A stretch of DNA of 64,000 bases from Nostoc sp. JL34 (lineage in GTDB: Bacteria > Cyanobacteriota > Cyanobacteriia > Cyanobacteriales > Nostocaceae), in assembly GCF_017114945.1 (NCBI RefSeq), contig NZ_JABXKQ010000015.1, positions 1 to 64,000 on the forward strand. Reading direction: 5' to 3'. Made by a program: the position numbers and the translations under genes. How positions within the stretch are numbered: the first letter of the stretch is position 1; every line of letters begins with the position of its first letter. The notes beneath the pieces were generated by a model. That model did not search any database, was not told the origin of the DNA, and saw only the letters and a program-made list of their open reading frames with translations. Shown one piece after another: positions 60,701-64,000 of the stretch.

Positions 60701-63216
60701 TGGTTGACCAAGAAACAGGCTTTCTCTACATAGCCCAAGAAGATGTGGGCATCTGGAAATTCCAGGCAGAACCGGACGGTGGTACAATAGGCAAGCTGAT
60801 CGATCGCGTTCGTTTTGAGGGTGGTTCTCACCTCACTGATGATGCCGAAGGGTTAACCATTTACTACGGCAAAAACGGCACAGGCTACTTGCTAGCATCC
60901 AGCCAAGGCGATAGTACCTTTGTTGCCTACACACGTGAAGGTAACAACGAATATGTGGGTAACTTTGCCATTGGTAACAATGGGCCAATTGACAGTGTAC
61001 AAGAGTCAGATGGTGCTGATGTGATTAACGTGCCACTGGGGCCTAACTTCCCATTTGGTTTATTTGTCACCCAAGACGGCTCCAATGAACCCGCCAAGAC
61101 CATCGATAGCGAAAACGTCAGTTCTAACTTTAAGCTGGTGCCTTGGGAGAATATAGCCAATTCTTTCCCCAATTCTTTAAATATCGACACCACTAGTTAC
61201 GATCCTCGCAATCCTGTCGCCCAACCCAAACTGACTATCTATGAATTTGAAAACCTACCCAAACTAGGCACAACCTCTGAAAATCAAGATATTTTCTTGG
61301 GTGGTTTTTCTGGGTTGTATTTCCAAGGGTTTGCAGCAAATGGCAACCTGAAATTTGTCACCAACACAGATCGGGGCCCCAATGGAGAACCTGATGGTGT
61401 CAAAAGACCATTTTTATTACCCGATTTCCAGCCAGAAATAGTCAGTTTTGAACTCAACCGCACCACAGGTGAAATCAGCATTACCAACAGAACAGAACTA
61501 TTCCGCCAAGATGGAACGACCCCATTAACGGGATTGCCCAATTTGCAAGCTGTAGGAAACGGTTTAGCCTACACAGATGAAATTGCTGTTGACTTAGACA
61601 ACAAGGTTTTAGCTAACGATCCTTTGGGCGCTGACTTAGAAGGAATTGTAGTTGCGGAAAATGGTGATTACTGGATGGTAGATGAGTATCGTCCCTCTAT
61701 TTACCACTTTGATGTTGATGGTAAGTTAATCGAGCGCTTTATCCCTCAAGGAACTGCCACAGCACCCAACCCAGATCAACCAACGGGAACTTTTGGCACT
61801 GAGGTATTGCCAGCAGTTTATGCCCAACGCCGCAATAACCGAGGATTTGAAGCTGTTGCGTTAGAAGGTAATAAATTATATGCCTTTATTCAGAGTCCAA
61901 TTGATAATCCAGATGTCGCCAATGATGCGACTTCCAAAGCTTCTCTCAATCTCCGAATTCTAGAGTTTGATATTGTCAGCAAGCAGGTAACAGGAGAGTA
62001 TTTATATCGCCTAGAAGGTCTACCAGCAACCGATAAGATTGGCGATGCAGTTTCTTTGGGTAACGGCAAATTTGCAGTAGTTGAACGAGATGACAATGCT
62101 ACATCTGCTGGCAATAAACTAATTTACCAAATTGATTTAGCTGACGCGACCAACATCAACAACCCTGCTAAATTTACCTTGCCAGTTGGTAAAACTATTG
62201 AACAATTGACCTCTGCGGAGTTAGCTACTGCCAATATTACCCCTGTCAGCAAGAGTTTAATTGCTAATGCTGCTCAGTTGGGTTATACCGGGGTGGAAAA
62301 ATTAGAAGGTCTAGCATTGGTAGCACCCAATACTCTAGCCTTGATTAATGACAACGACTTCAACATTACAGGTAATACGGCTGCGGAGAAACTTGGCATT
62401 CTCGAACTACCCAATAATCTGACAACTGTGCAGCCTACTTTCCCGAACAGTTTTGGTTCTAGCAACAGCGATACTGTCAATCTTGAGCCAGGACAATTCT
62501 TTAGTGCAGGTGACGGAGCAGACTTTGTAGAGGGTACTCAAGATAACAAAATCCTGGCTGGAAACGGAGATGACACAGTGCTTGCAGGAAATAACTCTTC
62601 AGTTTCCGGGGAAGATGGTAGCGATCGCATATTTATTGGTCAAAATGGCCCAGTTCAAAATACCAGTGTCGATGGTGGCAGTGGTGATGATGCTATTACC
62701 GTGGTGGAAGCCAGTGGTAGCAATAATTTGTTTGGAGCAGCAGGTGATGATACTCTCACAGTAATTGAAGGTTCTCGTCAATCATTATTCGGTGGTTCAG
62801 GTAACGACACCCTTAGCAGTAGCGGTAGCAATAACCGTCTCAACGGTGGTTCTGGCGATGACAAACTCTTCTCTAATGTTAATGATTCCCTGTTTGGTGG
62901 CGATGGTGATGATGTGCTATTTGCTGGTCAACAGGGTGGCGATCGCCTTAGTGGTGGTACTGGTGCTGACCAATTTTGGATTGCTAACGCCAGTCTGCCA
63001 ACTAGCAAGAACATTGTGACTGATTTTACAGTTGGCATTGATAAAATCGGGTTTGGCGGTGTTGGTATCACTCAATTTAGTGCTTTAACACTGTTGCAAC
63101 AGGGTAGTGACACTATCGTGAAAACCGGAAATACAGAGTTAGCTTCATTGCTGGGAATTACAGCAACTAGCCTTACAGCAAATGATTTCGTTTTTTCTGC
63201 CAGTATTGTCGCTTAA
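57769..63216 (+). CDS. RTX megaprotein fusing EEP nuclease-like, phytase-like esterase and beta-propeller phytase domains
   Basis: EEP-like ([35 protein letters not shown]), esterase-like phytase ([23 protein letters not shown]), 3-phytase-like ([35 protein letters not shown]), second esterase-like region, RTX repeats. Confidence 0.85.
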   Translation: MVTTNTIRFSQFNASLNRNAEGQLVSDLSTPDNAQAKAVAEIIQRNNPDVLLINEFDYSPEAVQLFRQNYLAVSQNGTTPVDYPYFYIAPSNTGIASGFDLNNDGTAVTTPGAAGYGDDAFGFGNFPGQYGILLLSKYPIDTANVRTFQNFLWKDMPNALLPDDPTTPQPNDWYSEKELAVLRLSSKSHWDVPIQVNGETIHILASHPTPPTFDGVEDRNGKRNHDEIRFWADYITPGKGDYIYDDEDKTGGIAAGSSFVIVGDQNADPLDGDSYDNAIRQLFQNPNINTNVIPTSLGGPQQADLQAGANASQNGNPSFDTADFADTTPGNLRTDYVLPSSDLTIANSGVFWPLNTDSTFSLVGTFPFPSSDHRLVFADVQARPTEAGKTIPSVGFVGQTTFVTGFIPPGAAGTVNGVQTPVGGLSGVTYDAVNNRYYAISDDRSQVAPARFYTFTADSGVTFTNVTPLKDTNGNFFATNSLDTEGIALTNNGTVFISSEGEVNPTAGRVTNPFIKEFSLTTGQEVASLPVPSKFLPVVEDTNSNGIVDAGDMQISGVYNNLAFESLTITPDQKTLFTATENALSQDGLKASLTSGSPSRILQYNLVTGQPEKEYLYITDAIPEAPNPSTGSADNGLADLLAIDNRGTFLALERSFAQGVGNTIKIYEVSLQGATDISFYDSLNNLSAEQLAAIKPAQKRLLLNLTDLNLPTDANHPITGVDNIEGIAFGSKLADGRQSIVLVSDNNFGSTQYTQILTLGADLVPTAAPTLETRPALFDDEDPALPAVDQNADADDPAIYVNATNAADSLVLTSVKNAGLRVYNLSGNLLQTVNPGGIRYNNIDLQYGFKLGNQSIDIAVASDRQNDKLAIFKINPNPNTPGEYLEDITDSNIATIFQASPFEPPYSASTRSSYGLTLYRSSVTNDYYVFTSRRQTGDIAQFKLIDKGNGQIGAELVREFTIPSPTTAGRSPQTEGMVVDQETGFLYIAQEDVGIWKFQAEPDGGTIGKLIDRVRFEGGSHLTDDAEGLTIYYGKNGTGYLLASSQGDSTFVAYTREGNNEYVGNFAIGNNGPIDSVQESDGADVINVPLGPNFPFGLFVTQDGSNEPAKTIDSENVSSNFKLVPWENIANSFPNSLNIDTTSYDPRNPVAQPKLTIYEFENLPKLGTTSENQDIFLGGFSGLYFQGFAANGNLKFVTNTDRGPNGEPDGVKRPFLLPDFQPEIVSFELNRTTGEISITNRTELFRQDGTTPLTGLPNLQAVGNGLAYTDEIAVDLDNKVLANDPLGADLEGIVVAENGDYWMVDEYRPSIYHFDVDGKLIERFIPQGTATAPNPDQPTGTFGTEVLPAVYAQRRNNRGFEAVALEGNKLYAFIQSPIDNPDVANDATSKASLNLRILEFDIVSKQVTGEYLYRLEGLPATDKIGDAVSLGNGKFAVVERDDNATSAGNKLIYQIDLADATNINNPAKFTLPVGKTIEQLTSAELATANITPVSKSLIANAAQLGYTGVEKLEGLALVAPNTLALINDNDFNITGNTAAEKLGILELPNNLTTVQPTFPNSFGSSNSDTVNLEPGQFFSAGDGADFVEGTQDNKILAGNGDDTVLAGNNSSVSGEDGSDRIFIGQNGPVQNTSVDGGSGDDAITVVEASGSNNLFGAAGDDTLTVIEGSRQSLFGGSGNDTLSSSGSNNRLNGGSGDDKLFSNVNDSLFGGDGDDVLFAGQQGGDRLSGGTGADQFWIANASLPTSKNIVTDFTVGIDKIGFGGVGITQFSALTLLQQGSDTIVKTGNTELASLLGITATSLTANDFVFSASIVA

Positions 63217-63833
63217 TTTGTTCGCCTTGTTACAGCTTCATTACACAACTAAAGTTAATGAAGCTGTACTTCATTATTATTGCAAAAGCAATTAAAGATA
63301 AGGGTTATAAAAAAATGATTATCTGAAGAAACTGACAATAAATGCATCATGTCAGTGTAGAAAAATAATCTTTCACATCATCAAAAATATGCAAGAAGTT
63401 GTTAACTACACATTTGGTACAAGATTACAATACAAGATTTCTTAACCACCCCACAATTTTTTCACAACTTTGGCTATGTATGTTAATTAATATGCGATTT
63501 TCATCGTTAATTTTGATACAAAAATGCTCTAGTGATATCAAGTCCGGTTAATTACTTATGATTACCGCATTCGTGCAAAAATCAGGAAAACCTCTTTCTC
63601 CCTGCTCCCTGCCCCCTGCACCCCTGCGGTCTAAATGATAAGTCTTTACCCGAACATGATATGAGATATCAATTGTAGTGGTGGTTGACATTTTATAGTT
63701 CAGACTCAACAAGCTTACAAGTCAATTACATCTTTGAAGCCTAAAACTATTAGTTTTTACTCACCATATTACTTTTTTGATTCCACTGGAGCGAAGACCA
63801 TCTCAACAATTAAACACAGGGAGATTCTCTTTC

Positions 63834-64000
63834 ATGGCTAAGAACGTCATCATTATGATTGGGGATGGTATGGGCTGGGAAATGGCTCGTGCTGCATCCA
63901 TCTATAAAGAGATTCAAAATGGTAAGACAGGCGCTAATCTGAGTGATTTTTATACACAAGGTAAGGGTCAAGGACTCAACTTTCAAACACTCCAAGGCTA
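63834..64000 (+). CDS. Alkaline phosphatase, N-terminal part (truncated by window end)
   Basis: MAKNVIIMIGDGMGWEMARAASIYKE. Confidence 0.8.
   Translation, partial: MAKNVIIMIGDGMGWEMARAASIYKEIQNGKTGANLSDFYTQGKGQGLNFQTLQG

Overview
This looks like a chromosomal window from a heterocystous, Nostoc/Anabaena-like cyanobacterium. The basis is the many HIP1 GCGATCGC octamers, the cyanobacterial gene families present, and abundant heptamer-type STRR repeats. All calls come from reading the sequence and the supplied ORF translations; no database search was run. Main loci: beta-carbonic anhydrase, CmcJ-like oxidoreductase and GST; an OYE-type oxidoreductase; a decayed NRPS; a cytochrome bd locus whose cydA has lost its middle; prohibitin; an ABC-F ATPase; an OmpR-type two-component system; a convincing Yfr1 small RNA; an iron-uptake-type porin; an NB-ARC STAND ATPase with five near-identical C-terminal repeats next to a HigBA-type toxin-antitoxin pair; a 21-bp minisatellite; an OpuC-like ABC operon; an exosortase-type surface protein; metK, prk, petH and hom; a complete carbon-concentrating region (cup-ndhD-ndhF divergent from ccmKKLMNO plus an NdhR/CcmR-type LysR gene); MuiA; an ssl1498-family light-harvesting-like protein; a COP23 protein; and two giant RTX exoproteins (ExeM-type nuclease, and a nuclease/phytase fusion) followed by the start of an alkaline phosphatase. 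The observations most worth follow-up are: (1) one terminal inverted repeat found at the dyad of unrelated palindromic repeats, with nested insertions; (2) CcmM with four SSUL modules, two lacking the cysteine pair, plus a well-formed internal start; (3) the STAND repeat array; (4) the nuclease-phytase megaprotein; (5) internally deleted cydA and Uma2 genes; (6) Yfr1; (7) a solo IS605-like end.
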